The translations under genes and the position numbers were made by a program. From assembly GCA_002452745.1 (NCBI GenBank), contig DKFC01000023.1, forward strand, positions 1 through 56,861: a DNA stretch of 56,861 bases, read 5' to 3'. Origin of the DNA: Firmicutes bacterium UBA6806. GTDB lineage: Bacteria > Bacillota > Clostridia > Peptostreptococcales > Acidaminobacteraceae. Below the pieces are notes generated by a model. The model made no database searches. It saw nothing but the letters and a program-made list of their open reading frames with translations, and was not told the DNA's origin. Below, piece after piece: positions 1-9,161 of the stretch (position 1 is the stretch's first letter; each line of letters opens with the position of its first letter).

Positions 1-14
1 CGGAAGTTAACTTT

Positions 15-53
15 TCATTTAACATCTTCTAATTTAATGTCAATACACTTCAT
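15..53 (-). CDS. Possible 12-codon leader or remnant ORF
   Basis: On the minus strand an AGGAGTG Shine-Dalgarno-like sequence precedes ATG at 51-53 and a 12-residue reading frame (MKCIDIKLEDVK) that stops at 15-17. It could be a leader peptide, or the start of a gene broken near the window edge. Nothing else supports it. The rest of 1-314 is AT-rich and holds no other gene, only the hairpin at 218-250. Confidence 0.15.
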   Translation of the reverse strand: MKCIDIKLEDVK

Positions 54-217
54 TTCATCACTCCTTATATTTCCATTTATTATATTTCGAACAATTTATG
101 TTTGATTTTAACAACTAAACACAAAATTATTGCCCTTTATTATTATAGCATTTCTTCTGTAAAGTCATAGGGTTAGCTTTATAGAGCCAATATAAATTTT
201 ATATATGCAAATATAAA

Positions 218-250
218 TCACCCCACTTGTCAGTTTAACAAATGGGGTGA
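218..250 (-). terminator. Rho-independent terminator of the KAS III operon
   Basis: An 8-bp perfect stem (TCACCCCA with TGGGGTGA), extended by three further pairs after one mismatch, has a loop of about 9 nt. Read on the minus strand it is followed by the T-rich run TTTATATTT. It lies about 65 nt beyond the stop of the last KAS III gene, where the long minus-strand transcript would be expected to end. Confidence 0.6.
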
Positions 251-314
251 AATTCATGTATAGAATCGTTTTGAAAATTTAGAGATGATCGTATTGTGAA
301 TAACTCATAGTAAT

Positions 315-1343
315 TTACACCTTCCCCCATTTCATGACAAGTGCTGCAAAACTATATCCCAACCCACCTGTCAACATTAAAATATGACTGCCTTCTTGAA
401 TTTGCTTATTCTTGATTCCCTGTTCTAAGGACAATATGTTGTCCACATGCCCCACATGTCCATATTCGTCAAGATAGGTGGATTGTTCCAATTCAAAGCC
501 CAAAGTATTTAAAATCTGTTTATGAGCTTCGCGTTTAACGTGTACCATAGCCACGTAATCTATCTGGGATGCGTTAATTTTACTCATTCGCATTGCCTGT
601 GTGGCAACATCTAGAAAAGCTGGTATTGCTTTCTTTCTCATATTTTCTTTAAAGGTGATGTAATCTGGCATCTGAATTTTCCACAGTCCCGCCGAGTCGG
701 CTCTATTTGGAAATCTAGGGTCATCAGAACCATTATGCCGCGCTACCACATCATCAGCAAATATCGCTTCATCTTTTATATATGTTTCTAAAATCTGATT
801 TTCAGGATGATCTTTTTTTAATAAGATTGAACAAGCGCCTACTGTTAGCGGCAACATGAAAGATGATTTATTATCAGCTGGATCAACGAGGTAGGCTATC
901 GTGTTTGCCCCTGTTACCAAAACTGTTTTTATTGAATCATTGGCTTTCATCATGTCTTTTGCGAGTTTTATGGCAAGGACAGTTGCCGAACATCTATATG
1001 AGACATCAAACCCCCAGGCATGGGTAGCCCCTATCTCTTTTTTTACTTTTATCGCTGCCGTCCAGCAAATAAACTCTTTGTATTCTTCACCATTAAATAT
1101 GATTAGATCAATTTCCTCAGGATTTGTTTGCGTCTTATTCAAACAGTTGATAGCCGACTTCACTGCCATGGATACACAATGGTCCTCTGCACCGCCAACA
1201 ACCTTATTCCTTATTCCTATTTTCTCTATAATGATATTTTCTGGTATGCCCGACACTTTTTCCAGTTCCTTCGCAGAGATACGTTCTTCGGGGATATATA
1301 GTCCATATCCCACCATGCCACAGGTTGATAATTTAGTGTTCAT
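315..1343 (-). CDS. KAS III-like protein, non-canonical active site (copy 1)
   Basis: A 342-aa thiolase-fold protein of FabH (beta-ketoacyl synthase III) length, last gene of the operon. The nucleophile is kept (Cys118 in SYRCSA). At the position of the FabH His (HQAN motif) there is Val267 with His268 beside it. The Asn of the GNT/GNA motif is replaced by His296 in YGHVGH. It shares an LWKI segment with the next two KAS III copies, so these three form a divergent subgroup. ATG follows AAAGGA and overlaps the stop of the upstream KAS III gene (ATGA), which suggests coupled translation. By family knowledge Cys alone can carry an acyl group, while decarboxylative condensation normally needs His and Asn. 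I infer an acyltransferase, a partner subunit (compare PqsB with PqsC) or altered condensation chemistry. Family assignment is certain; the reaction is not. Confidence 0.85.
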   Translation of the reverse strand: MNTKLSTCGMVGYGLYIPEERISAKELEKVSGIPENIIIEKIGIRNKVVGGAEDHCVSMAVKSAINCLNKTQTNPEEIDLIIFNGEEYKEFICWTAAIKVKKEIGATHAWGFDVSYRCSATVLAIKLAKDMMKANDSIKTVLVTGANTIAYLVDPADNKSSFMLPLTVGACSILLKKDHPENQILETYIKDEAIFADDVVARHNGSDDPRFPNRADSAGLWKIQMPDYITFKENMRKKAIPAFLDVATQAMRMSKINASQIDYVAMVHVKREAHKQILNTLGFELEQSTYLDEYGHVGHVDNILSLEQGIKNKQIQEGSHILMLTGGLGYSFAALVMKWGKV

Positions 1344-2374
1344 AGGCTTAATCCTTTAAACTCAAGTAGTGCACTTGACCACGAAAAACCAGCCCCAGCA
1401 CTGAACAACATAATTTTATTCCCAGGCTTAAATTTATGCTCTTCTGTCATCAAGTCTAAGTTAAATACAATATCTGTAGGGCCAATATGACCATAATCTT
1501 TAGCAATATATTGAGATGTTTTATTGACGTCTATACCGATAATATCAATAATTTTTAACATAATCTCCTTCCCGATATTGTAGAGAACCATGTAGTCCAA
1601 TTCAGATTTGTCCATATTTAATCGACTTAATAGCTCCATCATAACCCGCTTATTGTTTAACCCTAAGATATTAAATAACGCATCCCGTTTTCCACTATCA
1701 CTTAAATACTCTGAAGCCGTTTTTCGGCTGTCAGAACAAAATCTATTTGCTCTAATGTCTTCTGCTGTTGCAGGTGATTTCAATCCTCCTACTGGTATTT
1801 TCCACAAGTGATTGAAACTTCCGTCTGTCACTGCATGTGTTCCCTTGACTTCAAAACCATATTCACTCCTAGTTACAATACATGCGCTTGCGCCATCTCC
1901 GTAGTAATTTGCCGATGCTGATGTCCACCGATTGATAATCGGTTTTTCAAATTTATCCGCACAGACAACTAGCACGACTTTTATGTCTTCATCTGCTTTG
2001 AGTTTACTATAAGCGAAGTCTATACCTGCCATCCCGCCGCAGCAAAACTGTTCAATTCGAAAGGCATAGGCATTTATCGCGCCAAGTTCATGGGCAACCT
2101 TTGCTGCATCAGACCATCTCAAATAATCTGACATTGTACTTGAATATACAATAACATCAATTTCTTGCGGCTTGACGCCAGCTTTTTCTATGGCTATATT
2201 TGCCGCTTTTATTGCCATATCCGTTGGTTCTTCATGCTTGGCAACATGAACTTTATCCATTGCTAGTTCATCGATGTTTTTTTGTGAAAGGCCTTCATTC
2301 AGGGCAAAATCTCTCGTGTATTCAACATCTTTGGGTACATATCTTCCCGTTGACACTATACTTACCGGTTTCAT
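1340..2374 (-). CDS. KAS III-like protein with Cys-Tyr-His in place of Cys-His-Asn (copy 2)
   Basis: A 344-aa KAS III homologue. The catalytic Cys is Cys111 in EQFCCGG, with a second Cys beside it. Aligned by eye with the canonical copy at 3497-4534, the catalytic His is Tyr265 (LYNIGK) and the Asn is His296 (DYGHIGPTD). It shares the segments NRW, GDGASA, TDG and HLWKIPVGG with the copy at 2450-3484, so those two are close paralogues. The start has a GGGGGA ribosome binding site. Adjacent paralogues with the same substitutions suggest selection for a changed function, possibly as heterodimers, rather than decay. No other family fits this length and fold. Confidence 0.85.
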   Translation of the reverse strand: MKPVSIVSTGRYVPKDVEYTRDFALNEGLSQKNIDELAMDKVHVAKHEEPTDMAIKAANIAIEKAGVKPQEIDVIVYSSTMSDYLRWSDAAKVAHELGAINAYAFRIEQFCCGGMAGIDFAYSKLKADEDIKVVLVVCADKFEKPIINRWTSASANYYGDGASACIVTRSEYGFEVKGTHAVTDGSFNHLWKIPVGGLKSPATAEDIRANRFCSDSRKTASEYLSDSGKRDALFNILGLNNKRVMMELLSRLNMDKSELDYMVLYNIGKEIMLKIIDIIGIDVNKTSQYIAKDYGHIGPTDIVFNLDLMTEEHKFKPGNKIMLFSAGAGFSWSSALLEFKGLSL

Positions 2375-2449
2375 TTCATTCCCCCTTATATGCTCTTATT
2401 AAGTAAGGCGAAGATGCCATTGTTTTTGATGCAATATCATCCACCTATA

Positions 2450-3484
2450 CTAGAACTGAATTGCTGCACTTGCCGTTGAGAATCCAGTGCCAGCGCTGAA
2501 TAAGACAACTAAATCTCCACGTTGAATTCTGTTATTTTTTTTCATTTGGTCATAGTTGAAAAAAATATCCGCCGGTCCCATATGTCCATATTGGCTGCCA
2601 TATTCCCACGAGGTATCTGCCAATTTAACGCCAAGCATATGACTAATGCTTTCAATGATGAACTTTCCAACATTGTAAGTGACAATTTTATTGACATCTC
2701 CTTTTTCTCTTTTAATTTTTTTGAGCAATCTGTTGAATGTCTCAATATTGGTTTTCACAATTTGTTTTGAAACACGCTCTCTCTCCGCATCCTCTTTTAA
2801 AAACTCCAGTGCAAACCGATTCATATCAATTTGAAACAATCTTTGCTCAATATGCTCTGGTTCAAGTGGTGCAACAGTCCCCCCTACTGGTATCCTCCAG
2901 AGATGATTTAAAGCTCCATCCGTCATATTCACAACATCAATAATTTCATGGTCTGTTACACCCCTGCTGATAATAGCTGCACTTGCACCATCTCCCCATA
3001 TACATGCATCAGCGGTCTTCCAGCGATTTACAATAGGCTCTTTGAACATATCCGCGGAAACAATCAAAACATGATTAATATGCTCATCTGCTTTAATCTT
3101 GGACACCGCATAATCTAAAGCAATAATCTGAGCGTTACAGGCTTGATCGAAACGCATGGCGGCTGCATTAATTGCACCGATTTCGTGTTGAATCTTTGCA
3201 TATTCCGCCCACATAAAGTACTCTGGAAATCCGCCGTAAGAATAGATAATAATGTTGATATCTTCAGGTCGTATTCCAGCATCTTTAATCGCTTCTTTGG
3301 ATGCAAGAATCGCCATATCCGTAGGGTACTCTGTTTCATCCGCTATATGAACTTTATTAATTCCTATTTTTTTTAGGTACTCATCTGTAAAATCAAATTG
3401 CGCCTTTACTTGCTCAGTATATACTGCTTTTCGAGGGGCGTATGACCCGCTCCCCGATATGCCTATGCCTGAATATTTTCCCAC
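2450..3484 (-). CDS. KAS III-like protein with Cys-Tyr-His in place of Cys-His-Asn (copy 3)
   Basis: A 344-aa KAS III homologue starting at GTG after AAGGAGG. Cys116 lies in FDQACNAQ, close to the FabH consensus. The His position is Tyr270 (VTYNVGK) and the Asn position is His301 (QYGHMGPAD). The glycine-rich C-terminal strand (FSAGTGFS) typical of the fold is intact, as is GDGASAA. It resembles copy 2 more than the canonical copies. The gene sits 12 nt downstream of a canonical KAS III gene, so the two would be made together. It may accept an acyl group on Cys without canonical decarboxylation. This is inference from residues only. Confidence 0.85.
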   Translation of the reverse strand: MGKYSGIGISGSGSYAPRKAVYTEQVKAQFDFTDEYLKKIGINKVHIADETEYPTDMAILASKEAIKDAGIRPEDINIIIYSYGGFPEYFMWAEYAKIQHEIGAINAAAMRFDQACNAQIIALDYAVSKIKADEHINHVLIVSADMFKEPIVNRWKTADACIWGDGASAAIISRGVTDHEIIDVVNMTDGALNHLWRIPVGGTVAPLEPEHIEQRLFQIDMNRFALEFLKEDAERERVSKQIVKTNIETFNRLLKKIKREKGDVNKIVTYNVGKFIIESISHMLGVKLADTSWEYGSQYGHMGPADIFFNYDQMKKNNRIQRGDLVVLFSAGTGFSTASAAIQF

Positions 3485-3496
3485 TCGCTTTCCTCC

Positions 3497-4534
3497 TTAA
3501 TTAAAATCTGACTGTTCATGCCATTCGAGCAGCAATCCAGACCAAGCTAGCCCAGCCCCAAACGAGACCATTACCACTTTGTCGCCTTTTTTTACTTTTT
3601 TTTCAGCAACCGCTTCTGCCAATGTAATCAACGTCGACGCACCTCCTGTGTTTCCGTATTTTTCAATAGTTGTGTGCGTTTTATCCATACTCAATCCAAC
3701 TTTTTCGAGAGATGTTCTTATGATATTGATATTGGCCTGATGGGAAATAATCATGTCTATATCTTTTACCTGTACACCACTCTTTTCCGCCACTTGGATA
3801 ATGCTCTCCGGTAAAACAGTGGTTGCGAAATTCCATACCCCTTTATTGTCCATATTGAGATATCTTTTCTTTACATCACTTACGTTCTCACTATCTATTG
3901 GCATTTTCAGACCACCTGCTGGAATAATGCATGCATTGTATCTCGACCCATCAACTTTCATCAGATAGGATTGTATGCCCTGTCCTTTAGGAAGACGACT
4001 CAACACAGCTGCCCCAGCACCATCGCCAAAAAAACAGCAGGTTTCACGATCATTCCAGTTAATCAAATTGCGACTGATAATATCCCCGCCAATAACCAAG
4101 ACATTTTTACAACTTCCACTTGCCACAAAACTTGCCCCAATTGACAATGCGTATACACTCCCTGGACAGCCTCCAATAACAGCATCAAACGCGCCTGCAT
4201 TAACAGCGCCTAAATTATCTTGAACCTTAAAGGAAGTTGAAGGATCAATATGGTCAGGGTCAACTCTAGCCAATATGATTAAATCAATTTCTTCTGGCTT
4301 TAGCCCCGCATTCTCTATTGCCCTTCGACCTGCTATTGTCGCCATGTTGGAAAGTGTCTCTCCATCATCGGCAATTCGCCTTTCTCCAACCCCAATTTTA
4401 TTTCTAATCCACTCATCCGTTGTCGGTATCTGCTTTGATAATTCATGATTTGTCAAAATTTTTTCGGGCAAAAATGTTCCCATTCCTCTAATGCCAACAC
4501 CATAACTTCCGTTCTCTGCTATATTCGCTATCAT
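3497..4534 (-). CDS. Canonical KAS III, FabH-like (copy 4)
   Basis: A 345-aa beta-ketoacyl synthase III homologue with the complete triad: Cys123 (GGCPGS), His265 (SHQAN) and Asn295 (YGNTGGAS). Family members condense an acyl-CoA with malonyl-ACP or malonyl-CoA. The TTDEWI/RNKIGVGERR segment near residues 38-53 is typical of true FabH. The start has AGAGGTG upstream. Two Cys-Tyr-His copies follow at once, so this enzyme may supply condensing activity for the set, perhaps as a partner. It is unlikely to be the housekeeping FabH because no ACP or fabD/fabF genes are near. Confidence 0.9.
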   Translation of the reverse strand: MIANIAENGSYGVGIRGMGTFLPEKILTNHELSKQIPTTDEWIRNKIGVGERRIADDGETLSNMATIAGRRAIENAGLKPEEIDLIILARVDPDHIDPSTSFKVQDNLGAVNAGAFDAVIGGCPGSVYALSIGASFVASGSCKNVLVIGGDIISRNLINWNDRETCCFFGDGAGAAVLSRLPKGQGIQSYLMKVDGSRYNACIIPAGGLKMPIDSENVSDVKKRYLNMDNKGVWNFATTVLPESIIQVAEKSGVQVKDIDMIISHQANINIIRTSLEKVGLSMDKTHTTIEKYGNTGGASTLITLAEAVAEKKVKKGDKVVMVSFGAGLAWSGLLLEWHEQSDFN

Positions 4535-4544
4535 AGATTCACCT

Positions 4545-4952
4545 CTAAATTATATTTTTTAATTTACATACTTCTTGATAATAAAACATCGTGGGCATGT
4601 TTCCAGCGAGTAAAACCTGCTTGATATTGCCCTTCAGAAATCTAAGTCTCTTTTGAACCAACGCTTTAGTCGGATTCAATGTCCCTATGTTTAGATCGTG
4701 AAAATCTTGACTAGAGATATCAATAACAACATGATTCTCTTCTTTTAATCCCAAGTTGACATGGAGATACCCATCTTTAATCTCGATTGTATGATCGAAA
4801 TTGATATCTGCCATTTTATAGCCAACACTCAAATGAACATCATGATTGATGTGTTCTTTTCTGACACTTTCTTCATTCATCATCTCCACCATTTGCTGTA
4901 TTACATCCCATAACAGTTCACCATCTTCATAAGTTTTCAAATTTTCCGCCAT
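4545..4952 (-). CDS. SCP2-like lipid/acyl-CoA-binding protein
   Basis: A 135-aa protein. I chose the ATG at 4950-4952 because AGGAGGGG stands just upstream; an 11-codon upstream extension would overlap the preceding KAS III gene and has no such site. The C-terminal half reads like a sterol-carrier-protein-2 domain: alternating strands ending in DISSQDF, then HDLNIGTLNPTKALVQ, then a short amphipathic helix region. SCP2 domains bind fatty acyl-CoAs or other lipids in a hydrophobic tunnel. It lies between two KAS III genes in a cluster with no acyl carrier protein, so it may hold or hand over a hydrophobic intermediate. The domain call rests on reading the motif by eye. Confidence 0.6.
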   Translation of the reverse strand: MAENLKTYEDGELLWDVIQQMVEMMNEESVRKEHINHDVHLSVGYKMADINFDHTIEIKDGYLHVNLGLKEENHVVIDISSQDFHDLNIGTLNPTKALVQKRLRFLKGNIKQVLLAGNMPTMFYYQEVCKLKNII

Positions 4953-4962
4953 CTTTCCCCTC

Positions 4963-5976
4963 CTAAATGAATTCGCTTTTATCACACCATCTCAATAACA
5001 TGCCTGCCCATTGGAAACCGGCTGCATTTCCAAATTGAAAAACGTAGTCTCCTGGTTTAATCTTGTTATTATTAAGAGCCTCTTTTAAGATAATAAACGC
5101 CGATCCCGCACCACTGTGCCCATACATATCTGTGACAATATGTGTTTTTTCTAAACTTTCTCCAATGGCATCCAATTGTGCTTCCAATTGTGATAATGCT
5201 GCTGGATGAGGTGAATAAAAATTGACGTCCGCCCTTTGCAGTTCTGCTTTCCTAAGACATGCATCTAGAGATTCTGTAAACCACATAATCACTCTAGGCA
5301 ACAAAACACCAACAATCTCGCTTCTTGTCACAAAATAATCTTTACCTTCTCCGAGTTCCTCTCTAGGCACTCTAGAGCCTCTGCTAAACAACCCAGAGCC
5401 ATAAAAGAATTTCCCATCTGAGTCAAAATGCTCAGATAAAAAGCCGCTATAACCTGGCTTTAACTTTCCGAGGACAACAGCACTAGCACCATCCCCTATA
5501 AATCCCATAAAAAGATTCTCCTCAGCACTTAACATTCTCGACGTACAATCCCCAGTCACCACAAGCGCTTTATCATAAGTTCCATCTAACATGTATCTGA
5601 TAGCTGTGGCTAGTGCATAATTAGGGGCTGCACATGCCTGATTGAGATTGAGTACAAGTGCATTTTTCAGCCCAAGTTCATGCTGAATTAAACACCCTGT
5701 AGCAGGTGAAAAAAAGTCCCCTGATCCAGTTGCAACAATAAGTAAGTTGATTTCTTCAGATGAAACCCCTGAGTCCTCTATTGCTGCTTGGGCTGCTTTA
5801 ATTGCAAAATCAGAAAACGCTTCATCTTCATTGGCCCATCTTCTTTCTGTTACCCCTGTATAAAACGAGACTTGTTCCTCTTCAAGCCCTATGAGATTTT
5901 CTATGTCCTTATTGGTTATGATTCTATCTGGTACACTATATCCAATGCCTTGTATTCCCACTGATGAATAATTCAT
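4963..5976 (-). CDS. KAS III-like protein, Cys-His-His type (copy 5)
   Basis: A 337-aa KAS III homologue. Cys115 is in NLNQACAAP, His257 in SPHPAA aligns with the canonical His, and the Asn position is His286 (MYGHSGAGSAF). It is therefore intermediate between the canonical copies and copies 1-3. The start overlaps the stop of the hydroxyacyl-CoA dehydrogenase gene (ATGA) and has GGAGG seven bases upstream, so translation is probably coupled. Some KAS III relatives act as acyl- or malonyltransferases with a rearranged triad (CerJ uses Cys-His-Asp), so condensation should not be assumed. Confidence 0.85.
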   Translation of the reverse strand: MNYSSVGIQGIGYSVPDRIITNKDIENLIGLEEEQVSFYTGVTERRWANEDEAFSDFAIKAAQAAIEDSGVSSEEINLLIVATGSGDFFSPATGCLIQHELGLKNALVLNLNQACAAPNYALATAIRYMLDGTYDKALVVTGDCTSRMLSAEENLFMGFIGDGASAVVLGKLKPGYSGFLSEHFDSDGKFFYGSGLFSRGSRVPREELGEGKDYFVTRSEIVGVLLPRVIMWFTESLDACLRKAELQRADVNFYSPHPAALSQLEAQLDAIGESLEKTHIVTDMYGHSGAGSAFIILKEALNNNKIKPGDYVFQFGNAAGFQWAGMLLRWCDKSEFI

Positions 5977-6839
5977 TGCTTTTCCTCCATCTCGTAATCA
6001 TAAAAACCTTTTCCAGTCTTACACCCTAAGTACCCTGCATTCACCATGTTTCTCAAGTGACAACATGGCCTATATTTTGAATCGTGAAAATTTTCATAGA
6101 GGCTCTCCATACTATAGTAAATAGAATCCAGTCCTATCAAATCCGCTAATTCCAAAGGGCCATTCTTTATGTTCATTGCCTTTTTCATGATTTCATCTAA
6201 CATTTCAGGAGATGACACCAACCCCTCACTAATCATCATGGAGGCTTCATTAAAAAAGGGAACTAGTAAGCGATTGATAACAAATCCAGGGGTATCTTTT
6301 ACAAGAAAGGATTCCTTTTGAACAGACTTTACAATGTCGATCGCTTGCTCAATTGCCCTGTTGGAGGTTCTGTAACCCCTTATAACTTCCACAGCATTCA
6401 TCAAGGGCACTGGAGACATAAAGTGCATTCCCAAAAATGATTCCGGCTTTTTTAGTGCCGTTCCCAGTTGTGTAATAGAATACGTAGAAGTATTAGATGC
6501 AACTAGGCAATCCTCGGAAATATGCCCATCTATTTGCTTTAACAAATTTTGCTTTAGAACTTGATCTTCTTTAATTGTTTCTATGACAAGGCTTACATGA
6601 TTCAGTTGTTCAAGGTCTGTATCGAGCCTCAAAAAATTTATGTTTTCCTGTATTTTTATTGATATAGCTTCTGTTATCCTATTTTTTTTGACTTCATGTT
6701 CTAGATATGCCTTCATTTTTTCCCTATGATCTAAAGACCTGCCATACAGGTAGACAGTATAGTCATTTTGTGCAAAGAGATGGCAAATTCCCTTGCCCAT
6801 TAGTCCAGTCCCAATTACTGCTATCACGCGATTATTCAT
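5973..6839 (-). CDS. 3-hydroxyacyl-CoA dehydrogenase (FadB/Hbd-like)
   Basis: A 288-aa NAD-dependent 3-hydroxyacyl-CoA dehydrogenase that reduces 3-oxoacyl-CoA or oxidises 3-hydroxyacyl-CoA. The N-terminal Rossmann motif is GTGLMGKG (about residues 10-17). The family signature HFMSPVPLMNAVEVI carries the catalytic His, and the C-terminal helical domain keeps GFVINRLL and ends with GCKTGKGFYDY. I start it at the ATG at 6837-6839, after GAAGGG and overlapping the VOC stop; a longer frame has no ribosome binding site. It implies that some intermediates in this pathway are CoA thioesters rather than ACP-bound. A housekeeping butyrate role is less likely because no thiolase, crotonase or butyryl-CoA dehydrogenase gene is adjacent. 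Confidence 0.88.
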   Translation of the reverse strand: MNNRVIAVIGTGLMGKGICHLFAQNDYTVYLYGRSLDHREKMKAYLEHEVKKNRITEAISIKIQENINFLRLDTDLEQLNHVSLVIETIKEDQVLKQNLLKQIDGHISEDCLVASNTSTYSITQLGTALKKPESFLGMHFMSPVPLMNAVEVIRGYRTSNRAIEQAIDIVKSVQKESFLVKDTPGFVINRLLVPFFNEASMMISEGLVSSPEMLDEIMKKAMNIKNGPLELADLIGLDSIYYSMESLYENFHDSKYRPCCHLRNMVNAGYLGCKTGKGFYDYEMEEKQ

Positions 6840-7260
6840 ACACATTCCCTTCATTTTCAATACTTTCTTCAAAGACCTCAATCATGATGTTGCAAGATAA
6901 AATTAAACTGAGAAAAGTATATTTTTTCACTTTGTCTGTTTCTTGAATGGTTCTGATTTCATGCAAGAATTCACGCCCAGTTTTATTATTTTTTTCATAA
7001 AAATCTTCTAAATCATCTACCTTAAAGGAGATATGATGCAATCCATTTCCCCTTTTGCCCAAGAATTTACTGACGACACTATTTTCTTTAAATGGCTCTA
7101 AAAGTTCAATTCTCATATCTTTGAACTTAATAAATGTAGAGTTCAATCCCATTTCTTCATATTTTGTCTTCTGTTCTTGCTCGCCATTCATCATTTGGCA
7201 GTACAGCTCTAAAAATTGTGTCGCATCTTCACAGGCAATTCCAATATGATCGATCTTCAA
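6832..7260 (-). CDS. VOC-superfamily, methylmalonyl-CoA-epimerase-like protein
   Basis: A 142-aa protein with two beta-alpha-beta-beta-beta modules. DHIGIA near the start, IELLEP (about residues 52-57), GLHHISFKVDD (about 73-83) and MIEVFE near the end carry the His/Glu metal ligands of the vicinal-oxygen-chelate fold, arranged as in methylmalonyl-CoA epimerases. Start is TTG after AGGAGGTG. Members epimerise the alpha carbon of 2-methyl-3-oxo-acyl CoAs or catalyse related metal-dependent steps. Here it could set stereochemistry or cyclise a beta-keto intermediate; the substrate cannot be read from sequence. Confidence 0.75.
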   Translation of the reverse strand: MKIDHIGIACEDATQFLELYCQMMNGEQEQKTKYEEMGLNSTFIKFKDMRIELLEPFKENSVVSKFLGKRGNGLHHISFKVDDLEDFYEKNNKTGREFLHEIRTIQETDKVKKYTFLSLILSCNIMIEVFEESIENEGNVYE

Positions 7261-7279
7261 ATGACACCTCCTTTCTGAA

Positions 7280-8032
7280 TCAAATCACGGATAACCCAAT
7301 GCCACCATCGACTTCTATAACTTGGCCAGTCATGTAACTTGATTCTTCACTTGCCAAGAATACAACTGTCTTGGAAACATGCTCAGGTAATCCCATTTTC
7401 CTTAAAGCCGTTTTTTTTAGTGCCGCTTCATAGACTTTAGGTGGAAGTTGATCCCAAATACCGGTTTCAATAAAACCCGGCGCAATGCAATTGACTCTCA
7501 CTTTATAGCGTGCTACTTCTTTTGCCAGAGATTTTGTAAAACCAATAATGCCTGCTTTTGAGGCACTGTAATTTGTCTGTCCAACATTTCCATAAACACC
7601 TGCAATAGAGGCTATATTGACGATAACACCTTGATTATCCTTATAAAGTAAATCTAAAAAAACTTTTGTACAATTAAACACACCCGTCAGATTTACATCA
7701 ATCACAGAATGCCAATCAGAGTCATCCATTTTCATAAAAAGACTATCCCTTAAAATACCGGCGTTGTTGATCAGAATATCTATTTTGCTAAAAGTAGGTT
7801 CAACGACATTTCTTATCTTCAAAACCTCCTCATAATTGGATACATCCACCTTAAATGATAAGACACTTCTGCCAAGCGACTCGATTGTTGACGTCAGCTC
7901 TTGGGCAGACTTTTCATCGCTTTTATATAGGAATATAATATCTGCCCCTTCTTCAGCAAATTTAATGGCGATATCTCTCCCAATCCCCCGACTTCCACCA
8001 GTTATAAGAGCCGTTTTATTTTTTAACCGCAT
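7280..8032 (-). CDS. FabG-type 3-oxoacyl reductase (SDR), copy 1
   Basis: A 250-aa classical short-chain dehydrogenase. It has TGGSRGIG (cofactor loop, about residues 11-18), NNAG (about 89-92), the catalytic Ser in NIASIAG, and YSASKAG with the catalytic Tyr and Lys, then PGFIETG and a C-terminal VDGGIG. This pattern is that of 3-oxoacyl-ACP/CoA reductases, which reduce a beta-keto thioester with NAD(P)H. It lies between the DUF362 and VOC genes in the same operon. A second FabG paralogue lies about 3 kb upstream in transcription, suggesting two separate reductions or a heteromeric enzyme. Confidence 0.9.
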   Translation of the reverse strand: MRLKNKTALITGGSRGIGRDIAIKFAEEGADIIFLYKSDEKSAQELTSTIESLGRSVLSFKVDVSNYEEVLKIRNVVEPTFSKIDILINNAGILRDSLFMKMDDSDWHSVIDVNLTGVFNCTKVFLDLLYKDNQGVIVNIASIAGVYGNVGQTNYSASKAGIIGFTKSLAKEVARYKVRVNCIAPGFIETGIWDQLPPKVYEAALKKTALRKMGLPEHVSKTVVFLASEESSYMTGQVIEVDGGIGLSVI

Positions 8033-8034
8033 CT

Positions 8035-9159
8035 CTACATCCCTTTCTTTTTAGAATCGCTTCTTGTAATTGCATCTGAGAAACACGCTTCCTGACAGCA
8101 AAAACAACTGATACAAGTTACTCGATCTACTTTTGGAATATCGGGGAGCACAATTGCATTTGCTGGACAAATTTCTGCACATATACCGCATTTAACGCAT
8201 TTATTGTTGTCAAATACGGGAATGGGTTTAAAAAACTTATAAATTAGCGGCGTTACCTGTTCTGCCCATCCATTAAACTTGATTAAGAACCCCGATGGCT
8301 TGTCATATTTGACCTTTTCAACGGTGTCTCCAACCACTTTAATATCAGTTTCTTTTGGCCCAATGCCCCGTTCGATTCCCTTTTCTATATAGCCGACTTC
8401 CTTAACCTTAATTCCAATTTGCCGCATTGCAACAATATCTAAAGCAAGGCCATTTGTACTTGCCAATATCATATTCGACTTGATGGGTTTGCCATTTGCC
8501 GGTCCATTTCCCTCCATTCCGACGATGCCATCCATAATTGTAATTTCTGGATTTATATTGCTGTATAAATCTAGCAATGCGTTTTCAAAATTGTCTTTCG
8601 TCCCTAAATTTGCATGTAATTTCATTTTATTTTTGCCGACAATGGTTCCATATAAATTTTTAATCGCCCCAGTGTAGAGAACAGCATGGTGTATCTTGGT
8701 TTTAGGCATATTGATAACCAGATCACATTCGCTGATGTACTTACTCATTGGGATCTTTTTTAAGATAACGTTGGATGGGTTTTGAATTCTATCTATCTCG
8801 TAGTTATCAAAGTCACAGATTTTACAACCGTGTTCCTCTGCAATCCTCGTCATGCCGCAAACCTTGAAAATTTTATCAGTACCATGTATGCCTGAATCGC
8901 CAATCCAGATTTCTTCAACGCCGTGTGCTAAAAGGATTTTTACAACTGCTTCAACCATTGCTGGATGGGTTGTAGCAGCCTTTTCAGGCGCAACTGGCGA
9001 AACCAAGTTAGGCTTTATAAGTATTTTTTTACCCTTGGTAAAAAGTTCTTTTGTGTTACAAATATCATCCAGCATACTTTGAATTAATATCTCTAAAACG
9101 GGGCTGTCATAAGTCTCGCATTTTCTCATTGACACAATTGTCTTCTTGTCTCTCAGCAT
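8035..9159 (-). CDS. DUF362 protein with C-terminal 2[4Fe-4S] ferredoxin domain
   Basis: A 374-aa protein. Most of it is a DUF362 domain (KPNLVSP, GDSGIHGTDKIF, INMPKTKIHH, KNLYGTIVGKNKMKLH). The last 60 residues hold two CxxCxxCxxxCP-like clusters, CVKCGICAEICP and CISCFCCQEAC, that would bind two [4Fe-4S] centres. I place the start at the ATG at 9157-9159, just after the stop of the KAS III gene. A role as electron carrier for the neighbouring IorAB is attractive because that IorA lacks its own ferredoxin domain; this is inference. DUF362 itself has no settled reaction. Confidence 0.8.
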   Translation of the reverse strand: MLRDKKTIVSMRKCETYDSPVLEILIQSMLDDICNTKELFTKGKKILIKPNLVSPVAPEKAATTHPAMVEAVVKILLAHGVEEIWIGDSGIHGTDKIFKVCGMTRIAEEHGCKICDFDNYEIDRIQNPSNVILKKIPMSKYISECDLVINMPKTKIHHAVLYTGAIKNLYGTIVGKNKMKLHANLGTKDNFENALLDLYSNINPEITIMDGIVGMEGNGPANGKPIKSNMILASTNGLALDIVAMRQIGIKVKEVGYIEKGIERGIGPKETDIKVVGDTVEKVKYDKPSGFLIKFNGWAEQVTPLIYKFFKPIPVFDNNKCVKCGICAEICPANAIVLPDIPKVDRVTCISCFCCQEACFSDAITRSDSKKKGM

Positions 9160-9161
9160 CT

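Noticed and set aside
901..1359. 152-codon plus-strand ORF
   Set aside because: It is antisense to a clearly conserved KAS III gene and has no ribosome binding site.
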